From contig CAMBYA010000025.1 in NCBI GenBank assembly GCA_945872035.1, forward strand, positions 1 through 14,208: a stretch of DNA of 14,208 nucleotides, in the 5' to 3' direction. This document shows, in pieces, positions 6,929 to 14,208 of the stretch. How positions within the stretch are numbered: position 1 is the stretch's first letter; each line of letters opens with the position of its first letter. Below the pieces are notes generated by a model. That model was not told where the DNA came from. It was given only the letters and a program-made list of their open reading frames with translations, and did no database searches. Position numbers and translations under genes: made by a program. This DNA comes from Rhizobium sp. Q54 (GTDB lineage Bacteria > Pseudomonadota > Alphaproteobacteria > SMXS01).

Positions 6929-6980
6929 GGCGCCACCTGCGGGACCGGCAGATTCCCGCCCTCGGAGAACACACCGCTCG

Positions 6981-8975
6981 ATGAACCAGACAGCCGTCCA
7001 GATGGTCCCCAGCCGGGATATGGCCAACGCCATCCGGGCCCTTTCCATGGACGCGGTCCAGGCCGCAAACTCGGGGCATCCCGGCATGCCCATGGGCATG
7101 GCCGACGTCGCCACGGTGCTGTTCACCCAGTTCCTGAAATACGATCCGGCGCATCCCGACTGGGCCGACCGCGACCGCTTCGTGCTGTCGGCCGGCCACG
7201 GCTCCATGCTGCTGTATTCGCTGCTGCACCTGACCGGGTACGACAGCATCTCCATGGACGACATCCGTAACTTCCGCCAGCTCGGCAGCCCCTGCGCCGG
7301 CCACCCGGAATTCGGCCACGCCGCGGGGATCGAGACCACAACCGGCCCGCTGGGCCAGGGCATCGCCACCGCCGTGGGCATGGCGCTGGCCGAGCGGTTG
7401 CTGGCCGCCCGGTTTGGCGACGATATCGTCGACCACCACACCTATGTGCTGGCCGGCGATGGCTGCCTGATGGAAGGCATCAGCCAGGAGGCGATCTCGC
7501 TGGCGGGCCACCTGAACCTCAGCAAGCTGATCGTGCTGTGGGACGACAACCGCATCACCATCGACGGTCCGGTCGAGCTCAGCAGCTCGGAGGACCAGGC
7601 CGCCCGCTTCCGTGCCGCCGGCTGGAACACGCTGGCCGTCGACGGCCACGACCCGGACGCGGTCGCCGGGTCGATCCAGGCGGCGAAGTCATCGGACCGG
7701 CCGACCATGATCGCCTGCCGCACCATCATCGGCTATGGCGCGCCCAACGTGCAGGGCACGTCGGCCACGCACGGCGCCGCGCTGGGCGACAAGGAAGTGG
7801 CCGCCGCCCGCGAGCACATGGGCTGGGCGTCCGCGCCGTTCGAGATTCCCGGCGACATCATGGCTGCCTGGCGTTCCGCCGGCGCCCGCGGCGCAACGGC
7901 GTTCCAGGCCTGGCAGGGCCGCATGGCCGGCATCGAAGCGGGCAAGCGCGCCGAATTCGAGCGCCGCCAGCGCGGCGAGTTGCCGCAAGGCCTCGACGCC
8001 GCGATCAAGGACTGCATCGCCGGCCTGGTCGCCAAGCCCGCCAGCGTCGCCACCCGCAAGGCGTCCGAAATGGCGCTCGAGGTGATCAACGCCGTCGTCC
8101 CCGAAACCATCGGCGGCTCGGCCGATCTCACCGGCTCCAACAACACCAAGACCAAAGGCCAGGGTGTGGTGAAACCGGGCGACTTCGCCGGCTCGTTCAT
8201 CCATTACGGCATCCGCGAGCACGGCATGGCCGCGGCCATGAACGGCATCGCCCTTCATGGGGGACTGATCCCCTACAGCGGCACCTTCATGGTGTTCACC
8301 GACTATTGCCGCCCGGCGATCCGCCTGTCGGCGCTGATGGCGCTGCGGGTCATCTACGTCATGACCCACGACTCCATCGGCCTGGGCGAGGATGGCCCGA
8401 CGCATCAGCCCGTCGAGCACCTGGCGAGCCTCCGGGCCATGCCGAACCTGGACGTCATGCGTCCGGCCGACGTGGTCGAGACCGCCGAATGCTGGCAGAT
8501 CGCCCTCGAATCGACACACACGCCCTCGATCCTGGCGCTGAGCCGCCAGAACCTGCCGCAGCAGCGCCTGACGGTCGAGAAAGAGAACCTGTGCGCGAAG
8601 GGCGCCTACGAACTGATGCCGGCCGATGGTGCGGCGAAGGTCACCCTGTTCGCCAGCGGCTCGGAAGTGGCGATCGCCGTCGACGCCCGCGCCAGACTGC
8701 AGGCCGAAGGCATTCCCACCCGCGTGGTGTCCGTGCCGTGCTTCGAACTATTTGAACGCCAGCCCGCCGCCTACCAGAAGCAGGTGCTGGGCGAAGGCAC
8801 GGCGAGGGTCGCCGTCGAGGCGGGCGTCCGCCAGGGCTGGGAGCGGTTTGTCGGCACCGAAGGTGGTTTCGTCGGCATGAGCGGTTTCGGCGCTTCGGCG
8901 CCGATCAAGGCGCTGTACGAGCATTTCGGCATCACCGCCGACAAGGTTGCCGCCGAGGCCAAGGCGCGTCTGTAA
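6981..8975 (+). CDS. tkt: Transketolase
   Basis: Transketolase is a thiamine-diphosphate enzyme that moves two-carbon ketol units between sugar phosphates, linking the pentose phosphate pathway to glycolysis. The 664-residue product is a standard full-length bacterial enzyme. Visible features in order are [10 protein letters not shown] with the substrate-binding His33, [14 protein letters not shown] (about 115-130), the ThDP/metal motif [13 protein letters not shown] (from about 159) ending near [24 protein letters not shown] with the catalytic ThDP-activating Glu (about 413), and [22 protein letters not shown] (from about 461). I chose ATG at 6981, preceded by a GGAG at 6964. The frame runs back to a TTG at 6867, but that extension crosses the promoter and lacks homology-like sequence. 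It is the first gene of a sugar-phosphate operon, 30 bp before gap. Confidence 0.96.
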   Translation: MNQTAVQMVPSRDMANAIRALSMDAVQAANSGHPGMPMGMADVATVLFTQFLKYDPAHPDWADRDRFVLSAGHGSMLLYSLLHLTGYDSISMDDIRNFRQLGSPCAGHPEFGHAAGIETTTGPLGQGIATAVGMALAERLLAARFGDDIVDHHTYVLAGDGCLMEGISQEAISLAGHLNLSKLIVLWDDNRITIDGPVELSSSEDQAARFRAAGWNTLAVDGHDPDAVAGSIQAAKSSDRPTMIACRTIIGYGAPNVQGTSATHGAALGDKEVAAAREHMGWASAPFEIPGDIMAAWRSAGARGATAFQAWQGRMAGIEAGKRAEFERRQRGELPQGLDAAIKDCIAGLVAKPASVATRKASEMALEVINAVVPETIGGSADLTGSNNTKTKGQGVVKPGDFAGSFIHYGIREHGMAAAMNGIALHGGLIPYSGTFMVFTDYCRPAIRLSALMALRVIYVMTHDSIGLGEDGPTHQPVEHLASLRAMPNLDVMRPADVVETAECWQIALESTHTPSILALSRQNLPQQRLTVEKENLCAKGAYELMPADGAAKVTLFASGSEVAIAVDARARLQAEGIPTRVVSVPCFELFERQPAAYQKQVLGEGTARVAVEAGVRQGWERFVGTEGGFVGMSGFGASAPIKALYEHFGITADKVAAEAKARL

Positions 8976-9005
8976 CAAGAAGTTTCTAGATCGGAGAGAA
9001 GTGAC

Positions 9006-10019
9006 ATGACGGTTCGGGTTGCCATCAATGGTTTCGGCCGCATCGGCCGCCTCGTGCTGCGGGCGATCATCGAGAACAGCAAGAGCGACATCCAGGTCGT
9101 CGGCATCAACGATCTGGGCTCGGTTCAGGACAACGCGTTCCTGCTGAAGTACGACAGCGTCCACGGCCCGTTCCCGGCGCCGATCAAGGTCGACGGCAAC
9201 ACCATGGACGTGGGCCAGGGTCCGATCCGCATCACCTCCGAGCGCGACCCGTCCAAGCTGCCGTGGAAGGAGCTGAACGTGGACATCGCGTTCGAGTGCA
9301 CCGGCATCTTTACCTCGGGTGACAAGGCCCGTCTCCACCTCGACGCCGGCGCGAAGAAGGTGCTGATCTCGGCGCCCGGCACCGACATCGACCTCACCAC
9401 TGTCTACGGCGTCAACCACGACAAGATCGAGGCCGGCCACCGGATCATCTCCAACGCGTCGTGCACCACCAACTGCCTGGCGCCGGTCGCCAAGGTGCTG
9501 CATGAGGCGATCGGCATCGAGGCCGGCTTCATGACCACGGTCCACGCCTACACCGGCGACCAGAGCCTGGTCGACACCCTGCACAAGGATCCGCGCCGCG
9601 CCCGCGCCGCCGCCATGTCGATGATCCCGTCGACCACCGGCGCCGCCAAGGCCGTCGGCCTGGTGCTGCCGGAGCTGAAGGGCAAGCTGGACGGCACCTC
9701 GATCCGCGTGCCGACGCCGAACGTCTCGATGATCGACCTGAAGTTCATCGCCAAGCGCGAGACCAGCGCCGAGGAGATCAACGAGGCGATCAAGAAGGCG
9801 GCGGGCGGCAACGACGCGCTGGCCCAGGTGCTGAACGCGGTCGACGAGCCCTGCGTCTCCATCGACTTCAACCACAACCCGGCGAGCTCCAGCTTCGATC
9901 TGACCCAGACCCAGGTTGTCTCGGGCAAGCTGGTGCGGGTGCTGAGCTGGTACGACAACGAGTGGGGTTTCTCCAACCGCATGTCGGACACCGCCCGCAT
10001 CATGGCCAGCCTGGGCTGA
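9006..10019 (+). CDS. gap: Glyceraldehyde-3-phosphate dehydrogenase, type I
   Basis: GAPDH reversibly converts glyceraldehyde-3-phosphate, phosphate and NAD(P)+ to 1,3-bisphosphoglycerate. The 337-residue product has the Rossmann motif NGFGRIGR (8-15), the active-site [11 protein letters not shown] with the nucleophilic Cys153, and the partner His180 in [47 protein letters not shown] and the C-terminal [12 protein letters not shown] complete the family pattern. VVGINDLG after the second strand keeps an aspartate (Asp36) that is compatible with NAD use, but cofactor preference is not settled by sequence. A strong ribosome-binding site, GGAGAG, lies at 8993-8998. The gene follows tkt by 30 bp and precedes pgk by 5 bp, fitting a single transcript. 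Confidence 0.97.
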   Translation: MTVRVAINGFGRIGRLVLRAIIENSKSDIQVVGINDLGSVQDNAFLLKYDSVHGPFPAPIKVDGNTMDVGQGPIRITSERDPSKLPWKELNVDIAFECTGIFTSGDKARLHLDAGAKKVLISAPGTDIDLTTVYGVNHDKIEAGHRIISNASCTTNCLAPVAKVLHEAIGIEAGFMTTVHAYTGDQSLVDTLHKDPRRARAAAMSMIPSTTGAAKAVGLVLPELKGKLDGTSIRVPTPNVSMIDLKFIAKRETSAEEINEAIKKAAGGNDALAQVLNAVDEPCVSIDFNHNPASSSFDLTQTQVVSGKLVRVLSWYDNEWGFSNRMSDTARIMASLG

Positions 10020-10024
10020 CCCGA

Positions 10025-11227
10025 ATGGCCGACAGCGGTCTGAAGCGCTTCCGCACCCTCGACGACCTGGACGTCGCCGGCAAGACCGTGCTGGTCCGCG
10101 CCGACCTCAACGTCCCCATGCGGGATGGCGAGGTCAGCGACGACACCCGCATCCGCTCGGTGGTGCCTACCCTCAAGGCCATCCTCGCGAGGGGCGGCAA
10201 GGTCGTGGTGCTGTCCCATTTCGGCCGCCCCAAGGGCAAGCGGTCGCCGGAAGCCTCGCTGCGGCCGATCGCCGAGCCGTTGTCACGGGCGCTCGGTCGG
10301 CCGGTGGCCTTCGCCGAGGACTGCATCGGCCCCGAAGCGCTCAAGGTGGTCAAGGGCGGCGCCGACGTTGTGCTGCTGGAGAACCTGCGCTACCACGCCG
10401 GCGAGGAAGCCAATGGCGAGGCGTTCGCCTCCAAGCTGGCCGAGCTGGGCGACGCCTACGTCAATGACGGCTTCTCGGTATCGCACCGGGCGCATGCCAG
10501 CGTCGAGGCGATCACCCGGCTGCTGCCGTCTGCCGCCGGCCTGTCCATGCAGGCCGAGCTCGAGGCGCTGGAGAAGGCGCTGCACAACCCGGACCGTCCG
10601 GTCGCGGCGATCATCGGCGGCTCCAAGGTATCGACCAAGCTCGACGTGCTGGGCGCCCTCGTCAACAAGATGGACTACCTGATCATCGGCGGCGGCATGG
10701 CCAACACCTTCCTCTACGCCAAGGGCGTCGATGTGGGCGCGTCGCTGTGCGAGAAGGATCTGAAGGACAAGGCGCTTGAGATCCTCGCCCGCGCGCGCAC
10801 CACCGCCTGCAAGATCATGCTGCCGATCGATGCGGTCGTGGCGCAGGAACTGGCGGCCAATGTGCCGGTACGCGAGGTGCCGGTGCGCGAGGTCGAGCAC
10901 GACGACATGATCCTCGACGTCGGCTCCGACACCATCGAGGAACTGAAGCACGTGCTGCGCCGCTGCAAGACGCTGTTGTGGAACGGTCCGCTCGGCGCGT
11001 TCGAGATCCGCGGCTTCGACGTCGGCACCGTGGCACTGGCGCGCGAGGCCGCCCGGCTGACCCGCGACGGCAACCTGCTGTCGGTGGCAGGCGGCGGCGA
11101 CACGGTTTCGGCGCTGCATAATGCCGGCGTCGTTCAGGATTTCAGCTACGTCTCCACCGCCGGCGGCGCGTTCCTCGAATGGGTCGAGGGCAAGGAACTG
11201 CCGGGAGTGAAGGCGTTGCAGGCCTAG
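10025..11227 (+). CDS. pgk: Phosphoglycerate kinase
   Basis: Phosphoglycerate kinase transfers the acyl phosphate of 1,3-bisphosphoglycerate to ADP, the step after GAPDH. The 400-residue, two-domain product shows the N-terminal signature VLVRADLNVPMRDGEVSDDTR (about 22-42), VLSHFGRPKG (62-71) and LLENLRYHAGEE (about 118-129), all substrate or phosphate contacts. It also has YVNDGFSVSHRAHAS, GGSKVSTKLDVL and GGGMANTFLYAKG, and ends with the nucleotide-binding WNGPLGAFE and VAGGGDTVSAL followed by STAGGAFLEWVEGKELPG. The start at 10025 lies 5 bp after the gap stop. An internal near-perfect 15-bp tandem repeat at 10862-10891 (VPVREVPVRE) does not lengthen the protein as I recall the family. A hairpin follows the gene. 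Confidence 0.97.
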   Translation: MADSGLKRFRTLDDLDVAGKTVLVRADLNVPMRDGEVSDDTRIRSVVPTLKAILARGGKVVVLSHFGRPKGKRSPEASLRPIAEPLSRALGRPVAFAEDCIGPEALKVVKGGADVVLLENLRYHAGEEANGEAFASKLAELGDAYVNDGFSVSHRAHASVEAITRLLPSAAGLSMQAELEALEKALHNPDRPVAAIIGGSKVSTKLDVLGALVNKMDYLIIGGGMANTFLYAKGVDVGASLCEKDLKDKALEILARARTTACKIMLPIDAVVAQELAANVPVREVPVREVEHDDMILDVGSDTIEELKHVLRRCKTLLWNGPLGAFEIRGFDVGTVALAREAARLTRDGNLLSVAGGGDTVSALHNAGVVQDFSYVSTAGGAFLEWVEGKELPGVKALQA

Positions 11228-11235
11228 CGATTTCA

Positions 11236-11257
11236 GGCAAGGCGTCTTAGCCTTGCC
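11236..11257 (+). other. Strong hairpin in the pgk-fba intergenic gap
   Basis: GGCAAGGC (11236-11243) and GCCTTGCC (11250-11257) form a perfect 8-bp stem with a 6-nt loop, starting 8 bases after the pgk stop. No U-tract follows (GTCCGAAAG), so it is not a canonical intrinsic terminator. It may stabilise the 3' end of a processed tkt-gap-pgk message or act as a leaky attenuator before fba. The gap is 89 bp, far longer than others in this operon. Confidence 0.6.
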
Positions 11258-11316
11258 GTCCGAAAGCCGCGGCGAACCAACAGTATTCGAGAACACCTGG
11301 GTCGAGGAAGACACAC

Positions 11317-12237
11317 ATGAAAAGCTCCCGCATCGTCAAGCAGATCCTGGGCTACTACGAGTCCGACAATCCCGGCACCAAGGCCAACCTGAACCGCATC
11401 CTGATGACCGGCAAGCTTGGCGGCACGGGCAAGCTGGTCATCCTGCCGGTCGACCAGGGATTCGAGCACGGCCCGGCGCGCAGCTTCGCGCCGAACCCGG
11501 CCGCCTACGACCCACACTATCACTTCCAGCTCGCCATCGACGCGGGCCTCAATGCCTTCGCCACGCCGTTGGGCATGATGGAAGCGGGCGCCGACACCTT
11601 CGCCGGCCAGATCCCGACCATCCTGAAGGTCAACTCGTCCAACTCGCTGGCCGACGCCAAGGACCAGGCCATCACCGGCAGCGTCAACGACGCGCTGCGG
11701 CTGGGCTGCTCGGCCATCGGCTTCACCATCTATCCGGGTTCGGAATACTGCTTCGAGATGATGGAAGAGATCCGCGAGATGGCCGACGAGGCCAAGTCCG
11801 TGGGCCTTGCCGTGGTGATCTGGTCCTACCCGCGCGGCGGCGCCATCTCCAAGGAAGGCGAGACCGCCATGGACATCTGCGCCTATGCCGCGCACATGGC
11901 CGCCCTGCTCGGCGCCCACATCATCAAGGTGAAGCTGCCCAGCGATCATCTGGAGCAGAAGGAAGCCAGGGCGGTCTACGAGAAGCAGAAGATCGACCTG
12001 TCGAGCATGGCTACCCGCGTGAAGCACGTGATGCAGTCGTCATTCAACGGCCGCCGCATCGTGGTGTTCTCGGGCGGCGCGACCAAGGGCGCGGATTCGG
12101 TCTATGACGACGCCCGCGCCATCCGCGACGGCGGCGGCAACGGCTCGATCATCGGCCGCAACACCTTCCAGCGCCCGCGTGACGAAGCCATCGCCATGCT
12201 CAACACCATCATCCGCATCTATCAGGGCAAGGAATGA
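11317..12237 (+). CDS. fba: Class I fructose-bisphosphate aldolase, DhnA/FbaB type
   Basis: This Schiff-base aldolase cleaves or forms fructose-1,6-bisphosphate from dihydroxyacetone phosphate and glyceraldehyde-3-phosphate. The 306-residue product belongs to the archaeal-type/FbaB (DhnA) class I family rather than the zinc-dependent class II. Features are [14 protein letters not shown] (41-54) with Asp46, GFTIYPGSE (135-143), [11 protein letters not shown], and [10 protein letters not shown], in which Lys204 or Lys206 should be the Schiff-base lysine by analogy with E. coli FbaB (IIKQKMP). The C-terminal phosphate-binding loops follow: [10 protein letters not shown] and [15 protein letters not shown] good ribosome-binding site, GAGGAAG, lies 6 bases before the ATG at 11317. 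Its stop overlaps the thiE start (ATGA). It completes the tkt-gap-pgk-fba pathway set. Confidence 0.94.
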   Translation: MKSSRIVKQILGYYESDNPGTKANLNRILMTGKLGGTGKLVILPVDQGFEHGPARSFAPNPAAYDPHYHFQLAIDAGLNAFATPLGMMEAGADTFAGQIPTILKVNSSNSLADAKDQAITGSVNDALRLGCSAIGFTIYPGSEYCFEMMEEIREMADEAKSVGLAVVIWSYPRGGAISKEGETAMDICAYAAHMAALLGAHIIKVKLPSDHLEQKEARAVYEKQKIDLSSMATRVKHVMQSSFNGRRIVVFSGGATKGADSVYDDARAIRDGGGNGSIIGRNTFQRPRDEAIAMLNTIIRIYQGKE

Positions 12238-12881
12238 GCGGCGCGGGACGAGAGCGCACGCGGCTCTACCTGATCACGCCGCCGCGGATCGATCCCGTCC
12301 CGTTTTCCGAGACCCTGGCGAAGGCGCTGGACGCCGGCGACGCGGCCTGCCTCCAGCTCCGCCTCAAGGAAGTCCCCGAGGACGAGGTGCGCCGCGCGGC
12401 GGAGATCCTCCTGCCGATCTGCCAGGCCTATGATGTCGCGCTGCTGATCAACGACGACCCCCGGATCGCCGCCGCGGTCGGCGCCGATGGTTGCCATGTC
12501 GGGCAGGAGGACATGTCCTACAAGGACGCCCGCAAGCTGCTGGGGCCGGACGCCATCATCGGCGTGACCTGCCACGACAGCCGGCACCTCGCCATGGTGG
12601 CCGGCGAGGCCGGTGCCGACTACGTGGCGTTCGGCGCGTTCTTCCCGACCACCACCAAGACCCCCAAATCCACCGCCGGCCTCGACCTGCTGATCTGGTG
12701 GCAGGAACTGATGGAGATCCCCTGCGTCGCCATCGGCGGCATCACGGCGGAGAACTGCCGCCCGCTGGTCGAAGCCGGTGCCGATTTTATCGCGGTGGCG
12801 GCCGGTGTCTGGGGATACGAGAGCGGTCCGGAAGAAGCGGTAAGGCGCTTCAATGCCATCTTCGACGAGATCACCGGCTGA
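12234..12881 (+). CDS. thiE: Thiamine phosphate synthase (ThiE family)
   Basis: ThiE joins hydroxymethylpyrimidine diphosphate and hydroxyethylthiazole phosphate to give thiamine phosphate in the cytoplasm. The 215-residue TIM-barrel product keeps the key motifs: LYLITP (11-16), the Q-x-R-x-K pattern in QLRLKE (41-46), [24 protein letters not shown] (71-94, with Asn73, Asp74 and Asp93), [17 protein letters not shown] (126-142, the phosphate and pyrophosphate region), and [12 protein letters not shown] with [17 protein letters not shown] (110-114) replaces the more usual G-x-S pattern, a mild divergence. It overlaps the aldolase gene by an ATGA, so it is coupled to the sugar-phosphate operon. 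No other thi gene and no TPP riboswitch is visible nearby. It is probably a true ThiE, although a divergent paralogue cannot be excluded. Confidence 0.88.
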   Translation: MSGAGRERTRLYLITPPRIDPVPFSETLAKALDAGDAACLQLRLKEVPEDEVRRAAEILLPICQAYDVALLINDDPRIAAAVGADGCHVGQEDMSYKDARKLLGPDAIIGVTCHDSRHLAMVAGEAGADYVAFGAFFPTTTKTPKSTAGLDLLIWWQELMEIPCVAIGGITAENCRPLVEAGADFIAVAAGVWGYESGPEEAVRRFNAIFDEITG

Positions 12882-12897
12882 CCGCGACATCCCGTCG

Positions 12898-12926
12898 TTG
12901 CGACTCCCAACCCATCCTCCTATAGT
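12898..12926 (+). promoter_or_regulatory. Promoter of efp (and suhB)
   Basis: TTGCGA (12898-12903), 17 bp, then TATAGT (12921-12926) is among the best sigma-70-type matches in the window. It sits in the 86-bp gap between thiE and efp, with a predicted start near 12933 and a leader of about 35 nt. A GACTC (GANTC) site at 12902-12906 overlaps the -35 end. Confidence 0.6.
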
Positions 12927-12950
12927 CCGCGCCGCTTCGGGACAGCGCGG
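12927..12950 (+). other. Inverted repeat in the efp leader
   Basis: CCGCGC (12927-12932) can pair with GCGCGG (12945-12950) around a 12-nt loop. It lies directly after the -10 element, with its 3' arm touching the purine-rich GGAAGG that may serve ribosome binding. If transcription starts near 12933 the 5' arm would not be in the mRNA, so it could equally be a DNA site or chance. Confidence 0.3.
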
Positions 12951-12967
12951 AAGGCACGGTTCAGGTC

Positions 12968-13528
12968 ATGAAAGTCAACGGCAACGCGGTCAAGCCCGGC
13001 TACATCATCGAGCACAATGGCGGCTTGTGGCGGGCGGTAAAGACCGAGCACACCCAGCCCGGCAAGGGCGGCGCCTACCTGCAGGTGGAACTGAAGAACA
13101 TCCGCGACGGATCGAAGCTGAACGAGCGCTTCCGCGCCGCCGAAGCCGTCGAGCGGGTCCAGCTCGAGCTGCGGCCGTTCCAGTATCTTTATGGCGACGA
13201 CGACAACCTGACGTTCATGAACACCGAGAACTACGAGCAGATCACCGTCGCCCGCGATTTGGCCGGCGAGCAGGTGGTGTTCCTGCAGGACGGCATGGCC
13301 GTCGAGATCGAGTTCTACGAGGACGAACCGCTGTCCATGCGCATGCCCGACAAGGTGACGCTGGAAGTCACCGAGACCGAGCCTGTCGTGCGCGGCCAGA
13401 CCGCGGCGAACTCCTACAAGCCGGCGATCCTGGAGAACGGCGTGCGCGTCTCCGTGCCGCCGTTCATCGGCATCGGCGACCGGATCGTCGTCAATACCGA
13501 AACTTTCTCCTATTCCGAAAGAGCATAA
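12968..13528 (+). CDS. efp: Translation elongation factor P
   Basis: EF-P binds between the ribosomal P and E sites and restores peptide-bond formation when ribosomes stall on consecutive prolines. The 186-residue product has the normal three beta-barrel domains. The domain I tip loop reads HTQPGKGGAY, with Lys33 in the position that is modified in many bacteria (Lys34 in E. coli). The domain III signature ENGVRVSVPPFIGIGDRIVVNTETFSY is intact at the C-terminus. A PGKGGA tip suits lysine-type modification by EpmA, but no modification gene is in this window. The ATG at 12968 follows a weak AGG at 12963, with GGAAGG further upstream at 12949. It has its own promoter and is followed after 8 bp by suhB. 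Confidence 0.97.
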   Translation: MKVNGNAVKPGYIIEHNGGLWRAVKTEHTQPGKGGAYLQVELKNIRDGSKLNERFRAAEAVERVQLELRPFQYLYGDDDNLTFMNTENYEQITVARDLAGEQVVFLQDGMAVEIEFYEDEPLSMRMPDKVTLEVTETEPVVRGQTAANSYKPAILENGVRVSVPPFIGIGDRIVVNTETFSYSERA

Positions 13529-13536
13529 GCAAAAGA

Positions 13537-14208
13537 ATGGCCGTCAAATCCGCCATCATCAACGTCATGGTCGGTGCCGCCCTGAAGGCCGGCCCGCAGC
13601 TCGCCCGCGACTTCGGCGAGGTCGAGCAGCTGCAGGTGTCCAAGAAGGGTCCGTCTGACTTCGTTTCCATGGCCGACCTGAAGGCCGAGAAAACCCTCCA
13701 CCGGGAGCTGAGCAAGGCGCGGCCCGATTTTGGCTTCCTGATGGAAGAACAGGGCGCGAAGGAAGGCGCCGACAAGACCCAGCGCTGGATCATCGATCCG
13801 CTCGACGGCACCACCAACTTCCTGCACGGCATTCCGCACTTCGCCATTTCCATCGGCTACGAGAGCAACGGCGAGATCCTGGCCGGCGTGATCTACGACC
13901 CGATCAAGAACGAGATGTTCTGGGCCGAGCGCGGCCGCGGCGCCTGGATGAACGACAAGCGGCTTCGCGTATCCGGCCGCTCGGACCTGTCCGAAGCGGT
14001 GCTCGCGACCGGCATCCCGCATCACGGCCGCGGCAACCACCGTGAGTTCCTGGCCCTGGCCGAGATCTTCATGGCCCGAACCTCCGGCATCCGCCGCTAT
14101 GGCGCGGCCGCGCTGGACCTGGCCTATGTGGCGGCGGGCCGCTACGAGGGCTACTGGGAGCTGGACCTGAAGCCGTGGGACGTGGCGGCGGGCGCCATCA
14201 TCGTCAAG
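13537..14208 (+). CDS. suhB: Inositol-1-monophosphatase family protein (SuhB-like), truncated by window edge
   Basis: A magnesium-dependent sugar-phosphate phosphatase of the inositol monophosphatase superfamily. Family members hydrolyse inositol monophosphate and related sugar phosphates, and E. coli SuhB also takes part in rRNA antitermination. The visible 224 residues carry all metal-site motifs: FLMEEQG (Glu70), WIIDPLDGTTNF (Asp87, Asp90, Thr92) and WDVAAGA (Asp215). The N-terminal VSKKGPSDFVSMADLKAEK is also typical. A full-length member is about 260-270 residues, so only the C-terminal 40 or so are missing. The ATG at 13537 lies 8 bp after the efp stop, so the gene is very likely co-transcribed with efp. 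Substrate specificity cannot be told from sequence. Confidence 0.92.
   Translation, partial: MAVKSAIINVMVGAALKAGPQLARDFGEVEQLQVSKKGPSDFVSMADLKAEKTLHRELSKARPDFGFLMEEQGAKEGADKTQRWIIDPLDGTTNFLHGIPHFAISIGYESNGEILAGVIYDPIKNEMFWAERGRGAWMNDKRLRVSGRSDLSEAVLATGIPHHGRGNHREFLALAEIFMARTSGIRRYGAAALDLAYVAAGRYEGYWELDLKPWDVAAGAIIVK

Larger units (their letters stand above)
6784..6980. other. Divergent intergenic region between the zauP-zapA and tkt units
   Basis: This 197-bp stretch has no credible gene and separates the two oppositely transcribed halves of the window. It holds a leftward promoter (6844-6873), a rightward promoter (6901-6928), a short palindrome CCCCTTCAGGGG between them (6875-6886), and two pairs of 6-bp direct repeats that overlap the promoters (CCTGAG at 6905 and 6917; GATAGC at 6846 and 6859). 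The part nearest zauP (6784-6843) is comparatively AT-rich. Confidence 0.7.

Noticed and set aside
6867..6980. TTG-initiated N-terminal extension of transketolase
   Set aside because: It would run across the predicted promoter and start site. The ATG at 6981 gives a standard-length enzyme.
7538..8755. Plus-strand frame overlapping tkt in another reading frame
   Set aside because: The translation is Arg/Pro/Gly-rich without structure, and tkt is intact and full length in its own frame.
8748..9875. Long minus-strand open frame opposite tkt and gap
   Set aside because: It is the codon-complement shadow of strongly biased GAPDH and transketolase genes, with no domain signal. A similar frame opposite pgk (10283-11314) was rejected for the same reason.
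10862..10891. 15-bp tandem repeat in pgk (14 of 15 bases identical)
   Set aside because: The segment appears to have the same length as in ordinary PGKs as I recall them, so it looks like chance VPVRE periodicity in a variable loop rather than a recent duplication.
12100..12234. Possible TPP riboswitch before thiE
   Set aside because: thiE begins inside the aldolase stop codon and there is no leader. No THI-box sequence was seen.
3669..13528. Functional pairing of YebC and EF-P, both linked to proline-stall relief
   Set aside because: They lie 8.5 kb apart in different, oppositely oriented units. Their presence in one window is not evidence of a shared module.

Overview
The window is dense, GC-rich bacterial chromosome with only housekeeping genes. 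Gene content and order point to an alphaproteobacterium: yebC-ruvC-ruvA-ruvB-ybgC-tolQ-tolR on one side, a zauP-like gene followed by zapA, a 6S RNA and a 5-formyl-THF cyclo-ligase gene in the middle, and tkt-gap-pgk with a class I aldolase on the other. A Rhodospirillales-like lineage is my inference from this synteny; the sequence alone does not prove it. There are no insertion sequences, prophage genes, CRISPR arrays, tRNAs or foreign-looking islands.

Layout. Everything left of about 6.8 kb is transcribed leftward (minus strand), and everything right of about 6.98 kb rightward (plus strand). Minus unit A (4415 down to 1) is yebC, ruvC, ruvA, ruvB, ybgC, tolQ and tolR (cut by the window edge). 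Its genes overlap or are 2-3 nt apart, and a probable promoter lies in the 185-bp gap upstream of yebC. Minus unit B (6783 down to 4601) is a ZauP-like coiled-coil gene, zapA, the 6S RNA, the 5-formyl-THF cyclo-ligase gene and a YmdB-type metallophosphoesterase gene. Plus unit C (6981 to 12881) is transketolase, GAPDH, phosphoglycerate kinase, class I fructose-bisphosphate aldolase and ThiE. Plus unit D (12968 to the right edge) is efp followed by a truncated inositol-monophosphatase family gene (suhB-like), with its own good sigma-70-type promoter.

How the genes fit together. Unit A joins Holliday-junction processing (RuvABC) to the front of the Tol-Pal envelope-constriction system, with YebC, a translation/regulatory factor, at the head. 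Unit B joins Z-ring organisation (ZauP/ZapA) to the 6S RNA that inhibits RNA polymerase in slow growth, plus one-carbon metabolism and a nucleotide phosphodiesterase. Unit C encodes four consecutive sugar-phosphate enzymes (non-oxidative pentose phosphate pathway and lower glycolysis/gluconeogenesis), and ends with a thiamine phosphate synthase, which helps make the cofactor of the transketolase at its start. Unit D carries EF-P, which rescues ribosomes at polyproline.

The most interesting non-coding material is the compact divergent promoter region at 6784-6980, a 6S RNA whose 5' end can pair in two mutually exclusive ways, and a strong hairpin between pgk and the aldolase gene. I did not find a new kind of system; the findings are regulatory and context details around known genes.
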